A DNA stretch of 64,000 bases. Source: Trifolium pratense. Taxonomy: Eukaryota > Streptophyta > Magnoliopsida > Fabales > Fabaceae. The stretch is taken from positions 4,858,001 through 4,922,000 of the forward strand of contig NC_060064.1 of the NCBI RefSeq assembly GCF_020283565.1. Direction: 5' to 3'. Positions 34,741-46,170 of the stretch are shown piece by piece (the stretch's first letter is position 1; the number at the start of each line of letters is the position of its first letter). Below the pieces are notes generated by a model. It ran no database searches. It had not been told where the DNA came from and was given only the letters and a program-made list of their open reading frames with translations. Both the position numbers and the translations under genes were made by a program.

Positions 34741-35586
34741 TCAGAAAAAGATACAGCGAAGAAAGGCGAGATTATCAACACCGCCAGAAAAAGCTTATAC
34801 ACAACCAAAGAAAGGCGATTCATTATAACGCCAAACCATTTGCAACCACTAAAAGGCATCAGGTATAAAGTTATTCATAAATGATATATAATTATATTTA
34901 AAGTGCTAAAGACATTGCAGGTGCAAAGTTAAAAATTTCAAAGGCGAGATTATTTTCAACACCAAACACAAAGTATAATGGAAGGGCGACTCCGAGCAGC
35001 GCCAATTCTTTTTAAATCGCCAAGAAGTTACAAAATAAGGCGTGCAAGCCTGGCAGTACGAAAATCAACTACAACAAAGAAGTGGCGAGACAGATTACGC
35101 CAGAATACTTACAATCCTCAAATATAGAGTGTCAAAGAAAATAAGAAACTCATGTTGAGTAGAAGAAGCAGAAATACAGACCAACAAAGTTACTAGCCTC
35201 AAAGTTTCAATTTGATTTCAAGAAGACAAGGAGGGACGAATCGCGAAAGATGAAGAGGCGAGATTGGTGACAACGCTAGCTTGAAAATGCAAATACAATG
35301 AAAAAAGAGGAAGGGCGACTCGCCAACTTGCTCAAAGTCGCCAAGAAACAATGACAACAATATTCAAAGCCACAAATGGCGTACATCAAGATATTCAAAA
35401 GTCATAGAAGGGCGTACAAATTATCTAAGAAATATCAACAACAAAAGGAGGACAAGGCGACAAGTAAACAAATAGTATGAGTCAGCAACAAATAGGCGAC
35501 ATAGAACCACGCCGAGACATAATAATCGCCAAGTTACTTCATTCAAAAGCACTTCGCCTTCTTGAAGCCTCGTGCTTGGGGGGCTG
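34741..35586 (+). other. GGCG/CGCC-rich 3' internal region of the LTR element
   Basis: About 850 bp in which GGCG and CGCC tetramers recur every 20-60 bases, often as short inverted pairs such as GGCGAGACAGATTACGCC and GGCGATTCATTATAACGCC. No coding. It may be a decayed extension of the tandem array or a structured RNA region. Confidence 0.5.
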
Positions 35587-36046
35587 TGTACCGGGCCATG
35601 GACCGGGGTGTAATTTGTTAAAGCCCAATATGAAAAGGCCCAATAAAGTATAGTCCATAAAGGTTCACACCAAAATATCGCCAGGATGACACGTGAAATC
35701 ATCATCACTCCCACGATCTACCTTGACTTGGAGAAGAAGGAAAGAAACTTGGAGAAGAAGGAGGAGTAACCGCCCATGATGCAGTAATGGAGAGGTGGTG
35801 GAGAAGGTGGAGAACATGCTCCAAGGTGTCAACAAAACTCTATAAATAGGACCTGCTCCAAGAGAAAAAGGAAGAATGATCTTTTTCATACTCTCATGCT
35901 TGAGACAGAATTTCTTTGATACTTTCATTCTTGTAACAACACCATTCTTTCATTATTGTAAAGTTTATCAATTTCTTCTCTAAGGAGAGTTTTGTATTTC
36001 TATCATTATCAAATAATACAAACCCCCTTGAATGTTTACCAGAACA
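35587..36046 (+). repeat. right LTR
   Basis: 460 bp, same sequence as the left LTR by eye; followed by the TCGGT target duplication. Confidence 0.93.
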
Positions 36047-36309
36047 TCGGTTTTTAATTGTTTAAATTGTGCAATGAAAATTGATGGTGCTTAATTATCG
36101 TATGAAATTTTTCCTATGAGAGTTGATGGAGCTTAACACTTTGTGGACATAAAAATATGATCCGGTAGAAAAAAAATCATTGATCAGGAAAGACATAAAA
36201 ATATTTCGTGATGAATAATATAGTCAACAATAATTTTGATATGATATACTTTTAAAATTAATGGTGCTTATCAATTATTGCACATAATTTTAATCAAAAT
36301 TGGTATACT

Positions 36310-36400
36310 TGCCATAGTGGTTAGAAATATTGTCTTGCATTGAGGGGTTGTGGGTTCGAATCCTATTCAAGACAAAATTGTATTATTTTTTAATAAAAAT
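36310..36400 (+). mobile_element. SINE-like tRNA-derived segment next to a Helitron-like end
   Basis: CATAGTGGTTAGAAA (A-box-like) and GTGGGTTCGAATCC (B box) are 45 bp apart and are followed by T- and A-rich sequence. It lies within sequence ending at 36483 in the complement of TCTTTTATATTATAAGC, a Helitron 5' end of the same family as 29482-30051. A decayed version of the same SINE-like part is seen at 29890-29950, so it was probably part of that family before it spread. Confidence 0.5.
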
Positions 36401-36483
36401 TGCAAAATAAAATAGAGGAAAAACAGAGAAAATAAATTAGGGTTTAAAGTTTGCTTGTGTATACAAGCTTATAATATAAAAGA

Positions 36484-37262
36484 TTTTTATTTTTATTTTT
36501 ATTTTTGTTTTCTAAAAGTAATTTACGCGAAAGGTAATCCAATTTGAAGCACGGTTTAAAACTAAATGTTACAGCAAATTCTGTTAAGATTCAAACATTG
36601 ACTCGACACATGGAAGACTAATTTTAAATTGCAGGTAATCATGACTAATTGCAGTTCTTAAGAATGCAAGTTAGTGAGTTCAAATGATAGAGAAGTAAAT
36701 CTAAAATGAGATTATCACTAACCTAGAGGTCAAGCATCATACATTTAACAACTTTACTGATCGTGAGTCGACAAAGAAAGATAGAGGATAGAATGCAGCG
36801 AAAAACCATGACAAACTTTAGATAAGCGCTGATAATTAAATTAAACACACTATTATCATGCAACTTTTACTAAAAATTGAGACAACATTATCAAAAGCAT
36901 CCACGATTTAAGTAATCCAGTCATAGTACCTAAAGCCCGGAAAGGAAGATATAAAACATGATTAAAATAATTGATTTGGAAAACATACAAAAAATATCCA
37001 CATTTTGCTGGAATAATACATCCTCGTAGAGTCATAATCTTTGACGACTTCTCCAGATAGGGTGCCCAGCAAATTCTTCAGTGTAACAGATCGGTGGAAT
37101 ATTACCTGCCTATTTTACATCAAAGCAGCCTTTGGACAACCACAATATCAATGGATACAAATGCCTACAGCAATTTCACCAATGAGGATCCACAACTACC
37201 TGAAATTAGACTTGAAATAGAGTAACCACGATATCCCAGTATGACATTCAGAAGCAGCTACT
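36484..37262. other. spacer and PP2A 3' flank
   Basis: AT-rich; the portion from about 37030 is probably PP2A 3' UTR on the minus strand. No other gene. Confidence 0.5.
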
Positions 37263-40200
37263 TTACAGGAAGTAATCAGGTGTTCTTCGAGTGACATCAG
37301 GCTCTCCTCTCCTTGGAGCAGGTTCAAACTGCAAATAATTCAAAATTGTGAACAGACAATCCAAGGGATGAGAACTAAATATTTTCACTAAAAAAATGTG
37401 CAATTTATGATGAATAACAGAAACAGAATAACAGAAACAGCAAACCTGGATAAATGTGTGACCCTTGCAATCGTCAACCTCCAATATGGAAGCCATGTTC
37501 CCACATCGATAACAGTAGTTGGGAGCACTGAAAATGGTAACCACTTTTTGTTCCTGTTTCAACAAAACAATGCATATGTGATATGTCTAAAACTTCAACC
37601 CTATAATTTTAGAGAGCAAACGAAAGAGATGATCATTCCATGAGAAGGGCAATTACATGAGCCCAGTTAAATCCATCCATAACAAGCTGGTGAGCTCTAG
37701 CAATCAATTTAAGGCTGTTCGTGTGATTGAATTGTTCAGATATATCCTGCAAAATGTGAATTAGAATTGAAATTAAAACACTAATAGATCTCTCAGTGCT
37801 TCAACAAACAAATTAAAACAAGTACAGAGTTTATTAATGCCATGCTTACCTGGCCAAAGGTATATCCAGCACCACGAGGAGAAATACCCCAACCACATCT
37901 GTCATCTGGGTCAGACCACAGTAGATCACACATAGGACCTTCATGAGGAACCTCTTGAACACGATCGAAGTTCCTTATGTTATCAAGGGTCTCAATTGAA
38001 GGTGACAGTCCACCATGCAAACAAAATATTTCTGATTCAACCTGGAAGGGGAGTATTAAATTAGAAGCCAGTTATTAAAATTTCGTAACAAATCATAAAT
38101 ATTTCAAATTTTTTGTTATATCAAACTGGTGAAAACTGTTCGATCAATCTGACATCATAAAGCATGATCACAACAGACACTCTCAATTCGGAGACTACGA
38201 AGACCTTAGTGATAGATTTGTCAGAAAATCTTCATATCCAGAAAATCTTTAAAACTACTACTTCATATCTTTAGGCTGTCATCACAATCTAGAAATCTAC
38301 TACTTGAAAGTTGAGTTTTTTTTCTTAATATTGAATAATATTGGGAACAGAGAATACAATTTATTCCAAAAAAATCCCTCCATTTTCCAAATAATTAACT
38401 TGCATAATAACTTACGCAAACTAACAAAACACTTCAAATCACAAACAAAAAGACATAGTGGGGGCAAAAAGTACTAACCAATGCGGTCAATGGAAAAAAA
38501 TCAAAGAGGTCTGTAAAGATCTTCCAGACATTAGCACTCCCATATCTGCAAATAAAAAAGCAAGTAATTAGATGATTTAAGTGCAAGAAACCAAACCAAT
38601 ATGGTAACATCTATATGATCAACTGAATTCCGAACTTATAAATCTGAGCCTAGCAAAGGATGTAATCCTTCCCTCAAAAGCAAAATTTTCTTATATTAGT
38701 TCTTTTGAACATTCCTTTTGAAAGGATAATTTAGTTCAATTTAAACTTCCATCATGAAGTTAGTAGTTTGTATAGGTGTTTGTCCACAGTTAAGTACCGG
38801 ATCAAATCAAATACCCTTATTTTGTTCTCTCACTTTCAAAACATAGTATTTTGTATTCTTTATTTTTAGCAGGCAATAATAGGGCAGATTTACATATTTT
38901 TAACCAATGTTAACAAAAACAAAGGACTTCGTATAATAGTATGATATATTATACCATACAACTCACTTGACATCACTAATACCACATATCTTTCAATATA
39001 TAAAACTGAAGAACTCAAACCAAGAATCACAAATTAAAAGGCTACATAACACACCAAAACATTAGCGCAATTCAGAAGCAATCCAAGACTCCAGTTCCGA
39101 CCATAAAATAAGAAACTAGGGAATAAATATCAAAGTTAAAATTCTAAAAGAGCAAATTGCAGGGGGGGAAGAAAAAGGATTTCCCTGCAATTCACATTAA
39201 AAAAAATAAGTTTATGACACCAGTATCACTACTAACAAGCCTGTACATTAGTAATTAGCAAAACGGACTTCATTTGGTAAAACTATGACATTATATGGCT
39301 ACAAATATTTCTCTAGACAGAAGTATCTCATATTTTGTTCCATTGGAGCTCCAAATGAAGGTGTTCAAAACTCACTTTCTTAAGCATTCATCATAAAATC
39401 CATATACTTGAGTAATCTGCATCAAAAGAAAAACCATAAAGAAACAACTCAGCAAAAAATAAAAAACCCATACAAGGCTTCAAAAACAATAAAGAAACAA
39501 CTCAGCAAAAAACATTTAAATCACTCAAAGACTAAACAGTTACTATACAAGTTTATAAATAAATGCCATAAAGGAACTCAGGAGACATGAGCAACTTAAA
39601 ATTTGAGTGAAGAGTGAAAACAAGAACCTGACGGCTTTCATGGTTTCCTCTAAGAATAGTAATTCGCTGAGGATACCGCACTTTCAGTGCCACGAGGAGC
39701 TGGATAGAATAACTAATTATGTCAGAATATAACACATGTAATCAAAGGAAAATTTAGAAACAAAATGTATTAACAAAAATGAATATCAATGTAGCTTGAC
39801 CATCGGTCTACATCCCGCCTCAAATGGAACCAGAAATGATCTAAAACAATCATCACATAACTGCTAAGTAATACCTAGAGAAATAGGTCAACCCTTTGGA
39901 TGAATATTTGTAATAAATGGAAAATAATTTACTATACTGGTTATTGATCCTTTGGATGAATATTTGTACTAAATGGAAAATAATTTACTATACTGGTTAT
40001 TGATATTTAGCAAATACTTACATTTTTCCAACCCTCAAATCATATGTAAAATTAAAACCCCAATCTTGAAACAGCTCAGATATTTGACTACAATATATTC
40101 ATTGCAGGTTTGAGATTTGATCAGATGAGTTGTTTAAAATCATTGCACATGGTCCACATTTTAAAAAGTTAATGCTAAATGCTATCTCATTATTCACCAA

Positions 40201-43200
40201 GTTTTGTTAATATTTTTCAGTGATAGGATAAAAACTATGGACATATCAGACTACACAAGAATTGTATTTGATAAAAGTCAGAAATTCGAGCCCGGGAATG
40301 CTACAAAGATTGGGCTATCTCCTTTTGCAAGACCATGGTGAACAGAATCGGCTAGATTGGCTTCTTGTCCTGACCATATCATCGGTGAAGTTGTATTTAA
40401 GGCGAAAACCGATCTTCAAATGTTGGCTGTTAATCCAACCATGATGCCAATTTCACCACCTAAAGTTTTTTTTTTTTTTAAATAAGCATTTCACCACCTA
40501 ATGTTAACCCTCAACAAGATTTAAGCCATTTTCCGGGGTTATCTTCGTCTTCACCACCAAAATTTCAGCTTCCGTCTCCCTATTGGAATCCACAGTCTGC
40601 TAGTAATGCAAATCCTGAATATATGGGAATGAATTACATGGATTCTGCCGCAAAACTTCAGAAATGAACACAATTGTTGAATTTGGACAATCATTTAGAT
40701 CATGTGAATACTGGAACTCGAGGTGTTGTGGTCAATTATTATAACAACAGCTTAGATGCTTCTGCCGTCAATTTCCGGTGGAAAACCTACAAAAAGGCTG
40801 TCACATTCAAACATGTCCGAGTCCACTCAAGATCTGTCATTATTTCAGTGAAGGTTGCTGTAGACATTGAAGTAACTGCAGATATTTTCATAGTCAAGTT
40901 GCTCATGATAGCTTCTCTCCTCATAACTACCGCTATCTGGTATTCACAAGTTAAAAAGTTTATTCTGACAACCTTGAAGATGTGATTGTAAGATAATGTA
41001 TCTAAACGGTTTATATGCACATGTTATCCACATTTCATCTCTGCCAAGTGCCAACCTTCTAAATCTTAACACATTAAAAAGCCAACTGGACATTCTAAAA
41101 CTACTCCCTCACTTATGTGTGCTTGTGTTAAATAATTTAAAGGCAGTTATCTGCCTATTGGTAAGGTTCCAGTTTCAGTTTAATCTCCATAGCAAAAGAC
41201 AGCATAAATGAAGCTCGCAGTCACAGGTGATCCAAACTTCACCAACTACCACTTGAAAACAATTTCCCTTCTGATCTTTGGTCTCGCTATCACATGAATA
41301 CCATAATATGCACCTCCAAAGAGGTTTGATGCAGAGAGAATAAAGATCATATTTTCTAAAACAAAATAAACTGCTGAGAAGTGAAAGGAAAAAAACAGCA
41401 GACAAGTTTATTTTGGTTGAACTTACTGTCACAGTCTCAACTGAATAATAACCACGGTCCACATAATCACCCATAAACAAGTAGTTGGTATCTGGACACT
41501 GTAAACAAAACACACACATTTAATATATAAATGATCAGCAAAGATATCATCCAGAAACTTGCAAAAAAATAGTCTTATCATGTTACATTTTGCAAAATTG
41601 AAGACAGAATATTGGGGTCATGGTGAAGTCAATTAGGTAGTTTGTGCATTACTCCTCTATACCTCTGATGCACTTTAAGCCTCGAGCTTTTTCTTGACAG
41701 GTTTCAATTAGTTAGTTACAATAATAGATTCCCCAACTGAAACAGAAGATTGATTGCAAAAAGAATTTCACAGTCGGAAATTATACCTTCCCTCCGATTC
41801 GAAATAGTTCAGCAAGATCGTGAAACTGCCCATGAATATCACCACAAATTGTCACAGGGCTTTTAACAGGCTGTAATACGGTGAAACCAAAAGGGGAAAA
41901 AAAAAAGTTAACATTTTCTTTATCTAAGATGAGAAGCAAGCAATTAAATGGTGCATTGAAATGCTGTAAGGAGTCTACCAAAAAAAATAATAAATGCTGT
42001 AAGGAAATTGGTAAAACAGCTATATTGCACTAGGCCACAAGCCAATTAAGCATTTCATTTTCAAGAAAGATTTACACCCTTCCTCCACAAAATAGGCCTT
42101 ACAAGCAAAGCTATTAAGTCTAATAAACCCAATATGGGGAAAAATAAAACCACTTGAGATAAAGTTAAAAATTGACTAATTTCTAGTTTAATAAAGGAAT
42201 ACTTTTCATGCAACATTCAAATAATGATGCAAGTGAGATCGATATCTCCAGCAGAAACAGAAAAATGCCATTGAAAAATAGGGTAGGAAGAAAGGACTCT
42301 TACCTGGACATTACTTTCATGCATTAAAATCTCCTTCGCCTTCTCACATAATTCTTTAACCTGCAGTTAGGGCAGAAAACAAGATCATTAATTAATTTTT
42401 ATGTATTTTTCCCCAGTGTGATGATAATACCGCAAGGAGTAAATGTTTTTTGACATAGCTCCCTAATAAGTGACAACTGTTTAAAACAAACAATCACCAA
42501 CAAACAATATAAATTGATATTTCTAAGGTGAATGAATACTCGAATAGCAAATGACACCTGGATATTTTTCCCATCTCAATAAAATGATCGTAAACGAAAT
42601 CCCCCACTAGAAAAACAAAATGGAACCACTAAAATATGACTGATAATGTATAAAGAACCAACACACTTCCATTTTAATCTGATCAATCTTCAATCACATC
42701 CAATTAACTATTGTTAAGCATCAACTTACAAGTTAGAAACAAAACCCACAATAAGCCAAGAAAGCCAATGGCTTTCCATATGTAACAATTCAAGATAAAT
42801 CGGAATTCAAATGTGAGAAAGTTTCCATTTTCAATGCAGAAAATACATAAAAATTACATCTTCAGATGCGAAACCTCCAAATGTGTTACATACCCAATAA
42901 TAACATATCAGATACCAAAAAGCTAAAGAAAAAAAATCTTGAATCAAATTTAGGTCTAAGAGAGAGAAAAAATCGCATTTCAGTGTCAACATAACGAAAT
43001 CAACTACATTTTGACAGAAATTTAACATAACACACTGAAATTGAATGCAATAAAGGGAGAAAACAGTAAAACCTAGAAATTGGGGAGGGGTAATTGTTTG
43101 AGAATGAGGTAGATCGTGAGAAATGAGGGTAAAAAATGAAACCTGTTGCTCGGAAAGAGGTTTGCACTGCATGAGCTGAGAGATCTGTTCGTTGAGATCG

Positions 43201-43235
43201 TGAGTGGGATCGGCGAGCATTGAATTGGCACCCAT
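37263..43235 (-). CDS. PP2A4: PP2A catalytic subunit (PP2A-3/PP2A-4 type)
   Basis: Ser/Thr protein phosphatase 2A catalytic subunit. Minus-strand exons: 43143-43235, 42304-42360, 41787-41870, 41427-41498, 39628-39699, 39376-39416, 38479-38545, 37850-38041, 37657-37746, 37446-37553, 37263-37328. They sum to 313 aa, the exact length of Arabidopsis PP2A-3/-4. Metal-binding and catalytic motifs: GDIHG (60-64), GDYVDRG (88-94), RGNHE (119-123), LHGG with His171, and ARAH with His245. It ends TPDYFL, the conserved tail whose terminal Leu is carboxymethylated. N-terminus [17 protein letters not shown] places it in the PP2A-3/-4 subgroup. Introns 3, 4 and 10 are of very different sizes; the one at 39700-41426 carries a pseudogene relic. 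The leader contains (GAA)9. Intact in all motifs. Confidence 0.97.
39893..40004. repeat. 56-bp tandem duplication in a PP2A intron
   Basis: Two adjacent 56-bp units starting CCTTTGGATGAATATTTGTA, identical except for one base (TAATAA versus TACTAA). Confidence 0.93.
40237..40735 (+). pseudogene. retro-pseudogene-like relic in a PP2A intron
   Basis: Coding-like sequence antisense to PP2A. From ATG at 40237 it reads [20 protein letters not shown] and continues, with a stop (TGA, 40339-40341), through [20 protein letters not shown] to MPISPP. After a 24-bp poly-T insertion the frame resumes at [20 protein letters not shown] and further to [13 protein letters not shown] and NLDNHLDHV. One intronless reading frame with two internal stops, and no splice sites needed, fits a processed or transposed gene copy. 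I do not recognise the parent. Confidence 0.5.
40464..40487 (-). mobile_element. 24-bp poly-T insertion with 14-bp target duplication
   Basis: The insert is AG, a run of T, then AAATAAGC. It is flanked by perfect 14-bp direct repeats ATTTCACCACCTAA (40450-40463, 40488-40501). This looks like a retroposon truncated to its poly(A) tail, inserted in minus orientation. Removing it and one repeat restores the reading frame of the surrounding relic. Confidence 0.65.
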
Positions 43236-43270
43236 TGTTTGTTGTGTGTGATGAATGAATGAATGAATCG

Positions 43271-43297
43271 GAAGAAGAAGAAGAAGAAGAAGAAGAA
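43271..43297 (-). repeat. (GAA)9, TTC on the sense strand of the PP2A leader
   Basis: Nine GAA units about 36 bp upstream of the PP2A ATG, preceded by GAAT units (43254-43268). Probably in the 5' UTR. Confidence 0.9.
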
Positions 43298-43684
43298 TGA
43301 TTGGAATGAATGAATCGGAAAATTGGAGCGTCCTTTCTCTCTCGCTCGGTCGGAGTGAGGTGTGGACGGAGGGAAGAGAAAGAGGAAAAACTCCGAAATG
43401 AAGAAGGCGCGTCAAATACTAACAAAAGCACGTTCCCCAATAATCGCTTTTTCTTTTCTTACTTTTTTTTTTTTTCAAACTTTATTACCCGATATTTTTT
43501 ATCTTACTCATATATTTTTGTAATCATTGTTGTAACTTCCGGATAATTTTTGTTAATATTTTTAGTGTATAATATAATTTTACTTTATTTATAATGTCTT
43601 TTTTAATTTAGACTAAGATTATTGTTTTGTCCTAAATTGCATTATAAAAATATATGTTTACATCAGAATTCAATTTAAAAATAA

Positions 43685-43867
43685 GAGTTGGCTAAACAGT
43701 GCCCCGGGCACTCTTTAAGCATTCCCTTTAAAGAAATAATTTATCCAAAAAGTGAAACATTTCAATTTTCAATGCGTTGACTTCACATATTTCCATAAAA
43801 GTTTAACAAAAACTTATTATTTAAAATGCTTAAAGAGTGCCCCGGGGGCACTGTTTAGCATTTTCCT
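43685..43867. mobile_element. 183-bp MULE-type MITE, GTGCCCCGGGG family, copy 2
   Basis: Same inverted ends as 3534-3707 (GGCTAAACAGTGCCCCGGG left, GTTTAGCATTTTCC right) and the same 9-bp flanks TAAAAATAA (43676-43684, 43868-43876). The other copy of the segmental duplication (about 54397-54420) has one uninterrupted TAAAAATAA, that is, the empty site. Confidence 0.88.
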
Positions 43868-44031
43868 TAAAAATAAAATAAGATAGTAAACCAAAAATAA
43901 ATAAAAATATAAAACAAGACAAGTTTAATCTAAGGTTGCGAGTCTCTAACCAAGAGAAAGTGTCGCACAATCTTTTGATGTATGTTCAAGATGCGTCTAA
44001 CATGTGTACATGTCAAAAGAAAAACAATTTT

Positions 44032-44836
44032 GAGGGAGTGTCAGTCTTTACTTTCTAACATTTCTTTACAGGCATAGTACTCAGATATGTGGCGGTGGCA
44101 GCCAGATCCTGACACAGGTTACACTGTTCGAGGAGTTTACCAGCTCTTGACTACTCGTGATTCAGTTACTATGGATGATCCAGAACATCTTATTTGGCAT
44201 CCTCAGGTTCCTTTGAAGGTATCCATCTTTGTGTGGCGTCTACTTCGTGACAGGTTACCTACGAAGTCAAACCTGATCACTCGAGGCATCTTATCTTCTT
44301 CAGCACAGTTGCGTGTAGCTGGTTGTGGGGAGGCAGAGTCGGCTAATTATTTATTCATCTCTTGCAGTTTCTTTGGTTCTCTTTGGGCTTTAGTGTGCAC
44401 GTGGATTGACATTCCTTTAACAGACTCCAGTACTATCCGGAATCATTTCGTTCATTTCACATCATCAGCGGGTGGATCTCGAGCACGCCGGTCTTTTTTG
44501 CAGCTCGTTTGGCTTGTCAGCGTTTGGGTTATATGGACGGAAATAAATCACAGATTGTTCAGAGGCTCAACTAGCACTTCTCATCAGTTATTGGACAAGA
44601 TGAATTTATTTTCTTATAGGTGGTTGAAGTCGAAGAATGTTACTTTGGCTTTAAACTACCATAGTTGGTGGTCTAGTCCTTTGTTATGTTTGAGCCTTGT
44701 ATGATTTTGATCTTTATATTTTTCTTTTCTGTCTCTCTTTGTAAACTCTGGTAGTCCATCTCGGCACACCTTGTGCTGAGGTGACTATTTTTTTAGTTAA
44801 TATATATCTCATTTTAACTTCCTCAAAAAAAAAAAA
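44032..44836 (+). mobile_element. 5'-truncated LINE with poly(A) and target duplication
   Basis: Flanked by AAAACAATTTT at 44021-44031 and 44834-44844. It ends in 13 A and carries the last 205 codons of a LINE ORF2 (44087-44704), with the reverse-transcriptase zinc-binding (zf-RVT) segment HLIWHPQVPLKVSIFVWRLL and RDRLPTKSNLITRGIL. The usual CPLC-type cysteines are degraded. An in-frame TAG lies just upstream of 44087. The empty site is visible in the other duplication copy near 54551-54562. Dead on arrival by truncation. Confidence 0.88.
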
Positions 44837-45461
44837 ACAATTTTAATTGAACATCATTAAAAGATATATGTTCCACACAATTAACATATATGTGAAAAAT
44901 GTCAAAGTCTCAAACATGTCCGACATGACATTTCAAAAAGGTGTCCATATTGATCAATAAATGTTGATTTCTTCTTCTCATAGTATTTCTTTTTGTCAAT
45001 AATTTTTTAAATATAAATAAGTGAGAGCATCAAATTTCAAATTTTAATCCCTTCATTTTACAATCAATATCCTATCAGTTGAGCTATGCTCACAAAAAGT
45101 TCTTCTTCTAATACTCTAATTGAGAGACAATGGAGTGTTTATAGGCTTTTATTTAAATATAAAAAAAAAACTTTGTATAGAAAATTAAATTGTACCTCTA
45201 ATTATTTTAGATTTTTTTTACATAAATTTAATTTTAATATATTTTTTTAATAATCCACCTGAATTTTTAAGTGATACCATTACCAACCACTCCACTCTAG
45301 TTTGTGAGCTTTGTTTACACCACCGTGACAACCGCAGACACCATTCGCAGTCGATAACAGCGGCGGCTCCGTCGCACCATCACCAAAATTCAATGGTAGA
45401 TACCTTACTTCAAATTTTCGAGTAACCGTTGAAGTGATTAACCAAAATTTTCTACCTTGAA

Positions 45462-45506
45462 ATGAAACTAACCTTAACGAATCGCACTTTCTCAAGTAAT
45501 TTTTAA
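45462..45506 (+). pseudogene. HemK 5' fragment (11 matching codons plus stop)
   Basis: Copy of the HemK start region: MKLTLTNRTFS as in the gene at 55226 (which has H for R), then unrelated sequence giving S-N-F-stop. About 450 bp of the HemK upstream region precedes it. It may still carry promoter activity but has no product. Confidence 0.8.
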
Positions 45507-45689
45507 AGTACTTTTATTTTAGATTTAAATTTGAATGTTGGAGTAGTATAGTACTAGTATTTTTAAACTACTGACCTGCTTCAAAAATCCATGAAGAAGA
45601 GGATTAAAACATACGGAAAGATAAAAGAGACTTGCTAAAAATGTGTTCTGAGTATTAGATTCGGAGAAAAAGTATTAAAAGGATTTTTA

Positions 45690-46170
45690 GGGCTCGTTTG
45701 GCCTACCTGTTTTTAGAGTTAATGCAAACAACTTATACAATATAAATTAGATTTTATGTTATTTAATAAATACACACTAGTGAAAATTATATTTTTATAA
45801 GCTATTTTATCATAAACTGCTTTTAAAAACTTATAATAACTAGCGGGTCGGGCAAGCGCGTTCCGCGTCTGCTTGTGTCTAACTTATGTCCAATTAAAAA
45901 AAAATATGCTTATGTTATGGTGAGTTTGTTAATAAAAGATTTTTACTGCTAAAAAAAATGTGTCTTATGGTGAGTTTGTTAATAATTTTTTTTATTGATA
46001 CTATAAAAAATCAAGGGTATTGTTGATATTATGAAAAGTCCACACCAAAATTCATGTATCCTCTTTATATATAGTATAGATAGATATCCTCTTTATATAT
46101 AGTATAGATATATAAAAATTGGCTAAGTTTGCATAAACTCTAAAAAAAGTTGGGTCAAAGAGGTCTTTAA
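45690..46170. mobile_element. MITE split by a nested Helitron
   Basis: Left end GGGCTCGTTTGGCCTACCTG then TTTTTAGAGTTAATGCAAAC; right end in complement gives GACCTCTTTGACCC and TTTTTTAGAGTTTATGCAAAC. TTA stands left (45687-45689) and TTTA right, suiting PIF/Harbinger. The Helitron at 45840-46108 lies between the arms. Confidence 0.6.
45840..46108 (-). mobile_element. 269-bp non-autonomous Helitron, family of 52285-52554
   Basis: Minus orientation. 5' end TCTATACTATATATAAAGAG preceded by A; 3' end has GCGCTTG/CAAGCAGACGC hairpin arms, then CTAG followed by T. The 5' terminus is present twice in tandem (46058-46080 and 46086-46108). Shares AATTTTGGTGT and the length with the Helitron at 52285-52554. 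Confidence 0.65.

Larger units (their letters stand above)
30060..36046 (+). mobile_element. full-length LTR retrotransposon without gag-pol (LARD-type)
   Basis: Two 460-bp LTRs starting TGTACCGGG and ending CAGAACA, a perfect 5-bp target duplication TCGGT (30055-30059 and 36047-36051), a primer-binding-type TGGCGCCCACCGTGGGGC from 30523, and a purine tract CTTGGGGGG before the right LTR. I see no difference between the LTRs, so insertion is recent. The internal 5,067 bp has no gag, protease, RT, RNase H or integrase motifs, only short ORFs. It would have to be mobilised by proteins of another, probably Ty3/gypsy, element. It lies between the lipid phosphatase and PP2A genes. Confidence 0.88.
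43524..45495 (+). repeat. segmental duplication, copy 1
   Basis: Shares near-continuous similarity and the same order with 52894-55259, from TCATTGTTGTAACTTCCGG to the first HemK codons (GCACTTTCTCAA). It differs by a 183-bp MITE and an 805-bp LINE fragment present only here, and by a 1,359-bp element present only in copy 2. It ends abruptly 11 codons into the HemK reading frame. Confidence 0.9.

Noticed and set aside
33688..34828. Long ORFs encoding a repeated LGVTYELGTSEKK-type peptide
   Set aside because: They are read-through of the tandem DNA array in several frames; unit length changes shift the frame and there is no independent coding evidence.
42831..43440. Long minus-strand ORFs of 194 and 146 codons around the PP2A start
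   Set aside because: They read through the PP2A leader and first intron; only 43143-43235 is coding in the PP2A frame.
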